A DNA stretch of 64,000 bases. Origin: Megascapheus bottae (lineage: Eukaryota; Chordata; Mammalia; Rodentia; Geomyidae). The stretch covers positions 23,176,777 to 23,240,776 of the forward strand of contig JANJXV010000020.1 of assembly GCA_024803745.1 (NCBI GenBank). The letters run 5' to 3'. Shown in pieces: positions 44,243 through 54,855 of this stretch. Under the pieces are notes generated by a model. It searched no databases. It saw only the letters and a program-made list of their open reading frames with translations, and was not told where the DNA came from. Position 1 is the first letter of the stretch; every line of letters starts with the position of its first letter. The translations under genes and the position numbers were made by a program.

Positions 44243-44874
44243 TGAAAAGATGTCTTTAAGGGTTACACAGTCCTTCTGTTGATGAAGAAATGTGAGTGTA
44301 TAGAAGTTGAATCAACCAGTATGTGGTAACCATAGGCTTTAATTTTAGCCAACAGTTTCTTTAGCGAAGTCATTCTCAATGAAGGAAATGTGGCCCTCGG
44401 GGGCCCCTTGATAGTGTGGAGAGTTTTTTTTTTTATTTTATAAGTTAGGTTGATGAACAATGTGTGTAACTGGCCCTTAGTGGGTAGAGTTAAGGATTGC
44501 TGCTAACCATCTTACAATGCATGGGTCAAGGTCCCACAACAAAGAACCAGCAACTATTTCTCCATGGCAAGGAGAGCTGGCCTTCAGCCTATGAATAGTG
44601 ACAATAAGACTTCTCTCTTTATGTGAGGATGAGAGAGACAAGGCTTATAAACGGTTGAATTTTTCATGCACACAATTTCTTAGTGTAGAATTATTAGTCT
44701 TTCTGTAATGAAATCTTTTTAGTTTTTAAAATAAAGTACTTTTACTATTTTTTGATTATAGAAATAATTCGTGAATCTGGACCAGCAGCAGTATGTGCTT
44801 ATAAACCCCATGATTCAGGAGGTGAAGATTGGGAATATCGAACAAAAAATGGTAGATGCAGTTTCATTGGATAA
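44243..44874. other. Single-copy DNA, no gene recognised
   Basis: One T-rich run near 44427. The small minus frame at 44263-44460 has no domain. Confidence 0.45.
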
Positions 44875-45080
44875 GTCAGTAATGGTAAAATATGCCTGTA
44901 TTCCTATTTACTTGGAAAGCACAGGTAGGCGGAGGATCGTGGTTGAAGATGAGCCTAGGCAAAAATGAGAGAACTTATCAGGAAAGTAACTGAAAATAAA
45001 TATAGGGATGTGGCTAAGGGGTAGAGCTTCTGACTAATGAGTGTGAGACTCTGAGTTCAAAAGCCTATCCCCTGACCCCA
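44875..45080 (+). mobile_element. Dimeric SINE, diverged
   Basis: Head: ATGGTAAAATATGCCTGTAT TCC, AAGCACAGGTAGGCGGAGGA TCG, GATGAGCCTAGGC. Tail module: GGGATGTGGCTAAGGGGTAG AGC, CTCTGAGTTCAAAAGCCTAT CCCC. The tail core differs from the standard Geo/dID sequence. Confidence 0.75.
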
Positions 45081-45153
45081 AAAGAAAAAAGATAATTCAT
45101 ATACTTTGTAAAATAAATCAGGGCAAACAAATAGATGTCAGAAAGAAAAAAAA

Positions 45154-45710
45154 TCCAATTCTATGCTGCCATCAGAAAGAATGGCATTACCCCATTTGTA
45201 AGGAAATGGAAAGACGTGGACAAATCATATTAAGTGAAGTAAGCTGTACCCAAAGAAACATAAGCTCCATGGTTTCCCTCATTTGTAACAATCAGTATAG
45301 GTTGAGAATTCTCCTAGCAGAGGATCGTAATAGCTCAAAAGCTATGTTCATATGTCCATATAAGATGAGGCTAAGTGAAATGAACTCCAGGATATGGAAA
45401 CAAGAAGTTTATCTTTGTGATTATTGTTCTTTATGTACTATGTGAGACTATTTCTTTTCTCTTCTTTTCCCCTGATGATTTATCTCATGTTGTTACTATA
45501 ATATACCTGGTATATTGCATATACATTTATTTGTTTATTTGAAAAAGGGAAGGTAAGGGAAAAACAAGATGAATGGGAGGGGTAGTGATAGGGAATGTGG
45601 GAGAAAAACATGGGAAGGGGTAACAGTGTTCAAGAAGTAACATCCCCACTACCTGATGAATGTAACTGTAACCCTCTGTACATCATCCTGACAATAAAAT
45701 TTTAAAAAAG
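45154..45710 (+). mobile_element. 5'-truncated LINE-1 3' end
   Basis: Begins within the ORF2 end (AATTCTATGCTGCCATCAGA AAGAATGGC, cf. 2357) and runs through the 3' UTR to CATCATCCTGACAATAAAAT TTT and an A-rich tail. The final block (ACATCATCCTGACAATAAAA) differs from the 1628-2920 copy (ACTAATTACAATAAAAATAT), so it belongs to another L1 subfamily. Confidence 0.92.
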
Positions 45711-46039
45711 AAAAAAATCCATAACCTTATTTGTAGTTAGATATATAGGAATATTAGATTTTTTCTGGAGTTTCTTCAAGACATTTTTCTACACAATATC
45801 CCACTTTGTCAAAAATTGATGTTTTTTGGAATATTATATATAATACATTAAGGCTTTATCATTGTTATTCACTTAACAATGTATTGACATATGAAATTAT
45901 AACTAAGGAGCCATACTGTAATTTCTAATAGCTTTCATAATGTTTTTGCTTTATGGATGACAGAAATACATTTTACCAATCTCATACCAATGAGTTTTTA
46001 TGTCGGAGCTCATATTTTAATATCCTAAAGAACCATTCA

Positions 46040-46190
46040 GTGAATTCCCTTGTTCACTCCGTCTTGTTTCATTCTTAATTTTCCGTAAGATAAATGACTA
46101 GAGCGGGATTTCCTAGGTGAAGGAAGTGTGATACATGGTGCTAACTTGCCTGAAGCTTTGCCCAAACACTGATGGGAAACAAATAATACA
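46040..46190 (-). mobile_element. Possible L1M fragment
   Basis: AAGATAAATGACTAGAGCGG GATTTCCTAGGTGAAGGAA resembles L1M antisense ('AAATTCCTAGAAGTGGGATTGCTGGGTCAAAGG'). Weak. Confidence 0.4.
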
Positions 46191-46374
46191 GAATTTCAGT
46201 GTGCTGGAATACTCTGTGCTACTCACTTTTAGGTGAGAGATGCAACTTGCAAAGCAAATTATCTTGCGAGGTTTCACTGCTTTGTCCCTTCCTTGTTGTG
46301 GTATAGGATAAATTCATTCTTGTCTCCCACACTCACATACATTTGACTCAGGAAGAAAATACTGAGGAAAAGGA

Positions 46375-46545
46375 AATGTAGTAGTCACTGAACACTCAGT
46401 GTTCCAATGAGATGTTCACTCTATACACAGAATTTCTGATATTGAAAGTTTGGCTATCTCTACCTATTGTAGGTAAGGGAATCAAGAATTAGACAGTTTT
46501 ATTGAATATCACAGACCTTATACCTTTAATAAGTTGATAGCCTAG
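46375..46545 (+). mobile_element. Possible MIR
   Basis: GTAGGTAAGGGAATCAAGAA TTAGACAGTTTTATTGAATA TCACAGACC follows the right half of MIR, with heavy divergence. Confidence 0.4.
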
Positions 46546-46794
46546 TGCAAAATGGAACTGGAGGAGCTTTCTATATTAATGTCAGGCATGATGAGATTGA
46601 TGTTCAAATAATGAACTGGAGGATCTTAAAATTTTAAACTTGTAAAGAAATAATCAGCTAGGTTCAGGATACTGTACTTGTTGAAGCACAAAAATAGATT
46701 AAGACATATTTGAAGAAAAGAAATATGGACCCAGTCAATAACTATGGAATAAATTAGTTTCTTGTAACAATCTTGTATGCATGTCTGCACTGAC

Positions 46795-46975
46795 AACATG
46801 ACTTGCACTCAGAGCCTCACACTCTTGTTTACCTTTTTTGCTCAAGCCTAGTGCTTTATCACTTGAACTATACCTCCAGTTTCAGCATTTTTGCTCATTA
46901 ATTGGAGATAAGAATCTCACAGATTTGTCTGTTCAGGATGATTTGAACCAGAATGCTGACATCTCAGCTTCCTTA
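46795..46975 (-). mobile_element. Dimeric SINE, old copy
   Basis: CTCAAGCCTAGTGCTTTATC ACTTGAAC, TCATTAATTGGAGATAAGAA TCTCACAGA, GATGATTTGAACCAGAATGC, ACATCTCAGCTTCC. The terminal part of the head is missing. Confidence 0.85.
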
Positions 46976-47069
46976 TCTTATACAAATCTTAGAAGCCAAA
47001 ATTATTAGAGCGCAACCTTGTGAAATTTGTCCTTCCTCTCCATTATCACAATTCCTAAGTCTTCTGGCC

Positions 47070-47255
47070 AGGTATAAAAGCACATGTCTGTAATCCTAGC
47101 TATTCAAAAGACAAAGCCTGCATTGAAAGTTTGAGGCGGGCCTAGGAAGATTAGCATAACTACCTAAGAAACAAAAATAGAAACAGAAGGCTAAAAGGAA
47201 GTGTACAACTGGTAGAGTGCTTATCTAGCATGCTCCAGTCCTGAAAATCACTCTT
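47070..47255 (+). mobile_element. Dimeric SINE, diverged
   Basis: GGCCAGGTATAAAAGCACAT GTCTGTAATCCTAGCTATTC, GAGGCGGGCCTAGGAAGA, then a tail (GTGTACAACTGGTAGAGTGC TTATCTAGCATGC) closer to an ID/tRNA body than to the Geo core. Confidence 0.78.
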
Positions 47256-47282
47256 CAGCATCAAGTGTTCCAAAGGACATCT

Positions 47283-47349
47283 AAGGAGGCTAAATGTGGT
47301 AGTACATGCCTGTAATCCCAGTTATGTGAGCCAGGGGGATCATAGTCTA

Positions 47350-47383
<34 letters not shown>

Positions 47384-47633
47384 GATGAGAAGGAGGAGGA
47401 GGAGGAAGAGAATGGGGAGGAGGAGGAAGAGGTGCAGGACAAGAAGGAGAAGGAGAAAAAAGAGGTGGAGGAGGAGGAGGAGGAGGAGGAGGAGGAGGAG
47501 GAGGAGGAGGGGAGGAGGAGCAGAAGGAGGAGGAGCAGGACAAGGAGGAAGAGGAAGAGGAGGAGCAGCAGAAGGAGAGGAATAGGAGGAGGAAAACAGG
47601 AAAAGGAGGAGGAGGAAGCAGAAAAGGCATATA

Positions 47634-47666
<33 letters not shown>

Positions 47667-47795
47667 GAGTCTGTTTGAAAAATGAACAGAAGAGAAAGGG
47701 CTGGAAATGAGGCACAAGTGGTAGAGTGCCTGCTTAGAAAGCATAAGATGTGGATTCAAATCCTAACTGTGGAGTAACAAAAACAAAAACAAAAA
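47283..47795 (+). mobile_element. Dimeric SINE split by a compound microsatellite
   Basis: The B1-like head (GAGGCTAAATGTGGTAGTAC ATGCCTGTAATCCCAG) ends near 47348. The tail module (GGGCTGGAAATGAGGCACAA GTGGTAGAGTGCCTGC, GTGGATTCAAATCC) begins at 47698. The 350 bases between are almost wholly simple repeat, so the linker has expanded. Confidence 0.75.
47350..47667. repeat. Compound microsatellite: TA - GA/GGA - TA
   Basis: TA tracts at 47350-47382 and 47627-47667 bracket about 240 bases of mainly GGA/GA/GAA repeats on plus, including (GGA)n at 47464-47515. Frames of 67-139 codons on both strands (poly Arg, Glu, Pro, Ser) are artefacts of the repeat. Confidence 0.97.
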
Positions 47796-48074
47796 CCTAA
47801 GACAACCAACAGTAAATGATTTTCTATAAACCTGAAAAACGTTTGTCCTTTTACAAATAATGATAGAAAACACACTATTTTTGGGGTATTTTGAAGTTGG
47901 AAATAAATATGGAAAAACATAATGCATTTGAAAAAGGCTCAAAGTCCGTAATTTAAAAAAAATTCTTGGTAAGATACAGAAAATAAATCCATGGAAGTCA
48001 GAGTATTCAATTATTTGGAGGATCTGTTTCCATTTGCAGAAGATAAGGGCAGAAGATAAACTAAATAGTATAAC

Positions 48075-48205
48075 TTTGGAGGCAGGGTCTTACTATTTGG
48101 CCAGGCTGATCCAGAACTTAATATGTAGTCCAGAGTGGCTTTGACTTTAAATTTGAAATCCTCTTCAGTGCTGGAATTACAAGTGCATGCCACTATGCCC
48201 GATTA
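48075..48205 (-). mobile_element. B1 SINE
   Basis: GGAGGCAGGGTCTTACTATT TGGCCAGGCTGATCCAGAAC TT, AGTGCTGGAATTACAAGTGC ATGCCACTATGCCCG is the complement of B1. It contains a repeated 'TAGTCCAGAGTGGCTTTGACTT' section in the middle. Confidence 0.9.
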
Positions 48206-48227
48206 CGTCCATTTTTAGTTTTTTTTC

Positions 48228-48453
48228 TTCAAGTCCCAGGGCTTAAACTCAGGGCCTGGGCTCTCTCCTTGCACTTCTCTCAAGGCTAGTCCTCTACCAC
48301 TTGAGCCATTGCTTCACGTTCAGCTCTTTCTGTGATTAATTGGAGATAAGAGTGTTTTGTACTTCCCTGCTTAGGCTGACTTTGAACCTTGATCCTCAGA
48401 TCTCAGCTTCTTGTGTACCTAAGATTACAGACATGAGCCACTGGCATCTGGCT
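48228..48453 (-). mobile_element. Dimeric SINE, B1-like head + Geo/dID tail
   Basis: Full length: AAGTCCCAGGGCTTAAACTC AGGGCCTGGG, CTCTACCACTTGAGCCATTG, TGATTAATTGGAGATAAGAG, GACTTTGAACCTTGATCCTC AGATCTCAGC, GATTACAGACATGAGCCACT GG. It lies 20 bases after the B1 above. Confidence 0.93.
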
Positions 48454-48844
48454 TCAATTATGACTTTTAAATATAAGCATTTAGATAATGACAAGACCAA
48501 GCAGGAGTCCTTCTCACATTTCTTGTGGCAGTGATCTTGGAAGTTACCTGGCTCCATAATTAGCTTTTGGGGAATTTGAGGGCTGAGTCCTATGAGGTTT
48601 GGCAACCAAGGAGATATTGGCTCCAGGAGCTTTAAGAGAGGCTCTTCAATATTGGGTGCTAGGAATTCAAAATGGATGTAGCACAGCTATAGTTTCACTG
48701 TTTGATATTTGGAATAGATGATATATAAGTACAAAATAGTTTCTCCAATAGTGTAAAGGTAAGAACTAGTTCTCTAACTTTGGATGGTGAGGCCCCTGTT
48801 TTAAATGTTCACATTGCACCTGAAATTGTTGAGACCCTATGAAT

Positions 48845-48997
48845 CCAGTGGCTCTCAAGCCAGCCTCTATGCATCCCCAGAACAACTCTCACAATGTTGA
48901 AAGCATAAATCAGTAGGATGAGAGGCTGGAACACTTGTATTTTTCAAGTCCCAATGGATTCTAATGCCTGCTGTGGAGTGAGGAACACTGATTTATT
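48845..48997. mobile_element. MER5A-like hAT DNA transposon remnant
   Basis: CAGTGGCTCTCAAGCCAGCC TCTATGCATCC at one end and GATTCTAATGCCTGCTGTGG AGTGAGGAACACTGATT at the other resemble the inverted ends of MER5-type non-autonomous hAT elements ('GGTTCTCAACC...TGGGAACCACTG'). The centre is diverged. Confidence 0.65.
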
Positions 48998-51179
48998 GGT
49001 TGTGTTCCTTTCTCCACAACCCTATGACCTATCATAGCAGCTTCAATGGTTCCACTCCACTGAAAAAATATTGAGGGCCATGGAAATAGTCTAACGACTT
49101 TCTGCCTGGATTTGTTGGTCAGGTTGACCATTTGGTACTAAAATCATGAAAAGACTGAAATAGCAAACCTCCACCACCTTTGGATCTTTGTAATGTAGAT
49201 GCTGAGCTAACGTTTCCAGAGTAAGATGTTCATCAAGTCACATCTGAGAAGGAGAGGAAACACAACTGGGTTGGGGAGTTCCCAAAGGCCTTGCCAACCT
49301 GACCAGCAGTGTAAGAGGGGAGTGGCCCAGTAACCTCATCCCCAGAAGGCATCTCCCTCAATCTTTGGAGGGTTGTTTGTGAAAAGTGTGGCCTCGAGTG
49401 GGGAGTGTCTTCGAAGTTGGGGAAAATCCTGAGTTAGCTGCTGGCTGGAGGAGTTGACTTACTGCTCCAAGCACTTCCTTGAAGGGAAAGCTGGGTATGT
49501 AAATCGGGAGTAGAAGAGGTGCAAGGAATATGTGTGAACTGCTAATGTCAGTGAAGGACAGGAAGGGAATCGATCTTGGGGATAAGCACCAGATTTAATA
49601 CCAGGCAATGGGGCTGGGTGAAGCGATGTGATATGGGTTAGAGAAGGAATAGTGTAGGTTTGCAGGACTGTATATAAGCTGTGTCTACTAAGTGCTCAGC
49701 AAAAGTATATTAAATCCGATTTGCATCAACTGAAGTGTCTTTATATAAAGTTAGTCTACTGCTAGAGCAGTAGTGACAGACAATGATCAAGACACCCTAG
49801 TATATTTAAAGTTATCCAATCCCATCTGAGGATACTGGAGTTACTTTCTTTTTCAACTTGTCTATATGCTTATTTAAAAACTGAATGTAGACAGCATTTT
49901 CTGAACTGGAAGCAGTAGATTCTCTAGAATCTTGTTACTGATGTGGTAAACAAGTTCACACTGTGTTTAAAAGCTACTTCATTATCACTGCTTTAATTAT
50001 ACTTGTAAAACAATTTTTTTATGAGCAGGGATGCCTTTGGCTTTGTTTTTAATTTTCAGAGGTAGGTGACATGCAGCCCTTGTATGGCATTTGAGTACAT
50101 TAGACATAGAACAATAAGTTGATACTTTATATCAACCATAGATGACAGTTTAGGACAAATGGATACATGCTATTTTTTCTGTGAACTGAAACGTTCAATA
50201 GTAAATTTCTATAACAAATATTAACATATGTAGTCTACCATAACAAGCATTTATGGTTTCAAGGTTATAAGACTGCTAAAACAAACACTTTATTAGTAAA
50301 AATCCCTTTGTGAAAAAAAATAGACTGAGCCCCAACTGATACAAACATGGATTTACTCCACTTAAATAATGGTAACTGGCATGTAAATATTCAATACAAA
50401 TTTTCTAAACTATCCATCAAAATGTAATTTCTAACCAAAAGATTTGTCTGTGGAAACTAACTGTGTTGGCTGTATCTAAAATGCTCAAGGTTTCTCATTA
50501 ATTTGTTCACTGGAGCTTGTAACTTCTGGCTTTAGTTATAATGTCTGGCCAGAGGTAGACTGTGAAGCTGTTTAATTTCTGTGGCCACAATGATGACACT
50601 CCAGGGTTGAAAAAGCTATGTGATATCCATCATAGAGCCAGCCTTTCAGCTAAAGGCCTTTTTTAGGGGTATATTCTAAATAAGGGTGAGGGTGGTAGAT
50701 ATCCCCAGAGCTGACTGATACTTATGTCTTTGATTTGCTAGAATAAGTAAAGGTCACAAATCGAGCTGGATAGAAGGTGGTAACAATGAAAGAGGGAGCA
50801 GTGACAGGGCCACCTCACCTACTCCTGGAGCTTCTGAAACAGGTGCATTAGTGGAAGGGAGGAGCAGGGAGGTGAGTGGACACAGATCACATTATGGCCA
50901 TCTAATGCCTCTGATGGACCCTATGCAGACCCACGATGTCCACAATGCTACTGGCTCCATTGGCCTTGGTGTCCGGGCACAGCATCAGAGCTCCGAGTTC
51001 CAAATCCTGAGTTTTTCTCAAGCTCCAAATAAGAGGCTCAGTGCCCACTGTTATAGTCGATAGCGAATCTAACCACTTCAGCCTCCGGAGGAAAAGAAAA
51101 TAAGTGTATCTAGCAAGAGATAATCACCAGGGATATAGCAGAGGACAGGGGAGTGGTCCATGATCAAAACAGCTGCTTC
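48998..51179. other. Long single-copy stretch, no gene recognised
   Basis: About 2.2 kb with no recognisable repeat. 49850-50600 is AT-rich, complex and repeat-free and is a candidate for conserved sequence. The small frame at 50851-51063 has no domain. Confidence 0.45.
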
Positions 51180-51480
51180 AACAGCTTATTTTGATCTTTA
51201 AGATTGAGGGAGGGAAAGTGGGAAAGTTCAAGGGATTTGGGCAGCCAGAATGTCCCTTATTCAAAATTGAAAATATTTTGAGTGCTGACAGGATGCCTGA
51301 ACAGTTTTGGACTTCAGAAGATTTTGTATTTGGGATTTTCATATTAGGGTTAGGCAACTGGTAATATCCATACAAAGATCCCAAAATTTAAAAAAAATCA
51401 AATAAATAAAATTCTGAAATCTGAAATACTTCTAGTCCCATAACATGTTTAGATAAAGAATAGTCAACATAGAAAGAAAC
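51180..51480. mobile_element. Ancient repeat of unassigned family
   Basis: AATGTCCCTTATTCAAAATT GAAAATATTTTGAGTGCTGA CAGGATGCC and GGATTTTCATATTAGGGTTA GGCAACTGGTA resemble a common old mammalian repeat rich in 'CCAAAATCCAAAA' words. I cannot name it safely. Confidence 0.45.
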
Positions 51481-51786
51481 TGAGAAGGGGCTGCTAGCAC
51501 TCATAGCTCATGTTACCCACTCTCTTCAGGATTAGTTCCTCAGGGCTTGTGCTTCTATTCCTAGCCCTCTGCTAACATGAATTCTATAGCACCTTGATTC
51601 TTAAACATCGATTGTATCATTCCTGCTGACATTACAAAACACCAGTGGGAGAGCCCTCCTCAGATCCGTGAGGAATCTATTTAACTTGTGACGATTTCCA
51701 TTTTGTTTGTGGGAGGAACAAAAACACAATGAGACCTAAATAACAAACAACTTCATCACATCTTGTAATATAGTCTACCAAGAGAC

Positions 51787-51800
51787 CACACACACACACA

Positions 51801-51835
<35 letters not shown>

Positions 51836-51836
51836 C
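51787..51836. repeat. (CA)n microsatellite
   Basis: About 24 CA units with one ATA interruption. Confidence 0.97.
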
Positions 51837-52560
51837 TTGATATTTCCCTAACACAGGCTTTGGTTCATTTTAGTAAAATTCAGTGGACAATTTCCACATG
51901 TGAGCATTGTGGTATCAGATTCTTTCAAAGAATAGCACGTGTACATAGAACCAATCTCCAGCATTTCTGAACATCTGGAAACCCTGACCATAAATCCTAA
52001 AAGCAGTAAGTCTGAATCTATTGTATCCACTGTGCCACGAAGTATTTACATGGTATACTTTTTTAATCCTACAAATCAGACACGTGCAATCTTATTACCT
52101 ACAAGCATAGCTTTTTAATTGCGACTTTAAAATTAAAGTCCTGCTTTATATCATAAAGCAATATCCAGAGGTTAGACAGCTAGATCCTTTTTGAAAGTTA
52201 GCTAAATAATGTAGAATGCACCAATAATCTACTGCCAACCTTTGAAAAATTGCTAATGGGGAATATTGTCTTTCCCTCTTCTTCTCCCCTTTGCTGTTTA
52301 ATGAATCATACCTAAACTAATGATTTGTAAGAATGGCTGTTTTTAGATTTTTTTATTCTTTCTTCTCAAGCGGCAATTGCAAACACCTTATTTAAATGGA
52401 ATGTCTACTTTTCCATGACTCTTTCTGGTGTTCTGATCATCTTAGTTCAACCATGCATATCCTAATACTTTCACTTAATAATTACCCTGGCATTGGCTTA
52501 CTCTTCCCCACTCAGACTCACTTTCATTGATGTAAAACCTTTGTTGTTCTTCCATTGTTT
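51837..52560. other. Repeat-free AT-rich DNA, candidate conserved block
   Basis: 52090-52480 includes TTTAAAATTAAAGTCCTGCT, TTGAAAGTTAGCTAAATAAT and CAAGCGGCAATTGCAAACAC and shows no repeat texture. Conservation cannot be judged here. Confidence 0.35.
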
Positions 52561-52592
52561 TGGGTTTTTTTGTTTGTTTGTTTGTTTGTTTT
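52561..52592. repeat. (GTTT)n short tandem repeat
   Basis: TTTTTTGTTTGTTTGTTTGT TTGTTTTT, perhaps the A-rich tail of a lost minus-strand retroposon. Confidence 0.85.
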
Positions 52593-52879
52593 TAACTTCC
52601 AGTCCCTGGGAGGTGTGGAGGGGCAGAAATGGAGGGACATGGGGTAGACTCTGGCTGAGACAAGGAGGGAAACATCCATGGAGGGCATAGCAATGGAGAG
52701 ACCATCAATCTAAATCACAGTTACTGGTGCGCATAACGACTGAGATCCCTTAGCAGACGACAGCATGAAGTGAGGGCAGTGCAGGCAGGAGTGGTTAAGG
52801 AAGGAGAATCTCCTCAGTCAGTCCTCCAAACCGAGTCAGCACCAACAAACCCTGTCAACTTGACTTCCCAAATATACTG

Positions 52880-53640
52880 AAAGTCTGGTATTCTCACCAC
52901 CTTTACTGCACCCATCATCCTCTCTTCACTGGTTTCCCAGTTAAGCTTCTCCCAGAAGCCCTTGCTAGCTTCATTTCCCATAGACTTAGTCTCGCTGTCA
53001 GATCTGTTAGGTCATGTCAGTCCCTTAATAGCTCAAGGTGGAAGCTAAAGTCCTTACTAGGACTCGTTACTCTAGGGCTCACCCAGTCACTCTTCCCCTT
53101 CCTCTCAGTCACTGTATGTTCTTCTTTCTCTTCATCCTGAGGCGATGATCCCCCACTGTTCCCACAGCACCGTCCTCTTTCCTGAGACTGATGTTTTCTT
53201 TCCCAGATAACTGCGTAGGTCATGTCTCTAATTCCTTGAGATCTAGGCTCAAAGATCACCTTTCTGGGGGCTTTTCGGATTGCACATTTAGACTCTGTAC
53301 CTTCAGAGGTTTGTCTTGTTCCATCCCTTTGTCCTGTCTCCATAGCACTTAACATGGATGTTTGGTTTTATTTTGTTGGTTTACTTTCTGTCTCTTCTCA
53401 GCAGAAGTTAATGCATGATTGATTTGTAACATGTCTCTTGAATGTTGATCAGTGCCTGGCATATAATAAGTACTTTACAAATTTCGTTTTACTTGAGACA
53501 GAATATCACCGTGTAGCTCAGGCTAGTCTTGAACTTGTGATTCTCTTGCTTCAGTTTCACAAGTGCTGGAATTACAGATATGTTCTATCACATCTAACAA
53601 ACAATAAATATTTGTTGAATAAATAAATGAATGAATTATT
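52880..53640 (+). mobile_element. L2 LINE 3' end, interrupted by B1
   Basis: One of the longest L2 remnants here. Blocks in order: GCTCAAAGATCACCTTTCTG GGGGC ('CTCAAATGTCACCTCCTCTGGGAAGCC'), CTCCATAGCACTTAACATGG, ATCAGTGCCTGGCATATAAT AAGTACTTTACAAAT, then after the B1, ACAATAAATATTTGTTGAAT AAATAAATGAATGAATTA. That last block is the diagnostic L2 terminus. The 112-codon minus frame at 53017-53355 is antisense to it and not a gene. Confidence 0.85.
53477..53592 (-). mobile_element. B1 SINE inserted in L2
   Basis: TTTTACTTGAGACAGAATAT CACCGTGTAGCTCAGGCTAG TCTTGAACTTGTGATTCTC, CAAGTGCTGGAATTACAGAT is a typical B1 complement. It splits the last 40 bases of the L2 from its body. Confidence 0.93.
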
Positions 53641-53911
53641 TAATTAAACAAGCCTCTAGTAATGAATAACAGAGAATATTTACCAAAGCTAATAAAATTA
53701 TCAACATCCTAGTGCAGGAGGCTAGCCCATGGAAAACTAAATGCAATTTAGGTACTGTTCATATTTCTTAGTGCTCAGAGTAAAGGAACCATTCATGGGG
53801 TATTCTCGATTTGTCAGAAAATTGTCAATGTCTGTGATCAAAAAGACCTACATGTTGAGAGGCTGGCTTCATGACTTCATGACTTCTGTGAACCTTTGTA
53901 ACAATCACTAT

Positions 53912-53985
53912 TTCATCCATCCATCCATCTATCCACCCATCCATCATCTATCCATCCTACATCCATCCCTCCCTCCTTCCCTCTA
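53912..53985. repeat. (CATC)n imperfect tandem repeat
   Basis: CATCCATCCATCTATCCACC CATCCATC and related units grading to CCTCCCTCCTTCC. Confidence 0.93.
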
Positions 53986-54453
53986 CTCATTCAGTATAAG
54001 AAGTTATTTACTCAATTCCTTTCAAAATCAGGCTTGCAATGTTTGGATTTTCTAAGCATCTTTCCCTCAGAGCTGTCAGCCCTTTGGTGTAGGAAGTCCC
54101 ATTCCCTAATAAGGTTTGAAGGAAAGAATCTTGGACAAGAGGTCTCTGGATTGTTAAGTTAGAATCTAAATCTCTTCAATTAGCACTAAATACTCAGAGT
54201 GTTGCCTCATTGGCTTGGCTAATTCAACGTGTGGGCTTCAAGGAGGGTGTCTGACTTCCTATCATCAGTTTTTATTATTCAGAGCCTTGATAAACCCAAG
54301 GCTGACTCAAAAGTGGGGAAAGAAGGTTCCATTCTGGTTATTTATTCTACCAATTGTTAGGTTATGTCTGTTCTCATATTGACCTCACTTCTCTTTCAAG
54401 CACCAACATTGATTTAATTAATTCAGGAATTTACTTTCTTACTGACACTGTTA
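53986..54453. other. Single-copy DNA, no gene recognised
   Basis: The 104-codon frame at 53741-54055 depends on the CATC repeat. Confidence 0.45.
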
Positions 54454-54855
54454 GTGAGCTTGAGATACCATAACAAAATACCACAGACTAGGAGGTGGCT
54501 TACCCAAAGAGATTGGTTAGTCAGTGATGGAGGCAAGAGAGATAAGATTGGGCTGAAAAAGTCAGTTTCTGATGATGGCTTGATTTATGCACATCTGTAT
54601 CATTCCTACATGTTTACATGGCTGTTTCTAGGTGCGGGGTTTGGGAGACAGAGGAGAAGAAGAGAGATGAGAGAGAGAGAAAAAAAGAGGGAAAGGAAGA
54701 CAGAAGATGAGAGGGAAACAGATAAAGAGAGGAGAGAGTTTCCTCTTCTTATAAAGCACCATCCAATTTTATTAGTACCCCTCTTTATGACCTCATGTGG
54801 TTACACAGGGATTCAACATAAAAATTTGGGCCTAACACAATTTAGTTCATAATAT
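54454..54855 (-). mobile_element. MLT1-like MaLR LTR
   Basis: Starts GAGATACCATAACAAAATAC CACAGACTAGGAGGTGGCTT A, the antisense 3' end of MLT1-type LTRs. It later shows TTTCCTCTTCTTATAAAGCA CCATCCAATTTTATTAG, TATGACCTCATGTGG, and ends TTTGGGCCTAACACAATTTA GTTCATAA. A GA-rich simple repeat occupies 54635-54735. It is a solitary LTR with no internal coding sequence. The 132-codon plus frame across it is not a gene. Confidence 0.85.
54635..54735. repeat. GA-rich low-complexity tract inside the LTR
   Basis: AGAGAGAGA and GGAAAGGAAG-type imperfect repeats, absent from the MLT1 plan, so expanded after insertion. Confidence 0.85.

Noticed and set aside
44700..44790. An exon starting after the T-rich tract and TTATAG
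   Set aside because: The 65-codon frame runs into a SINE at 44875 and has no recognisable protein features.
47340..47759. Frames of 67-139 codons on both strands (Pro-, Ser-, Arg- and Glu-rich)
   Set aside because: They are translations of the TA/GGA compound microsatellite, open in several frames at once.
53017..53355. A 112-codon minus-strand frame
   Set aside because: It is antisense to an L2 remnant.
54454..54852. A 132-codon plus-strand frame
   Set aside because: It runs antisense through an MLT1-like LTR and a GA-rich tract.
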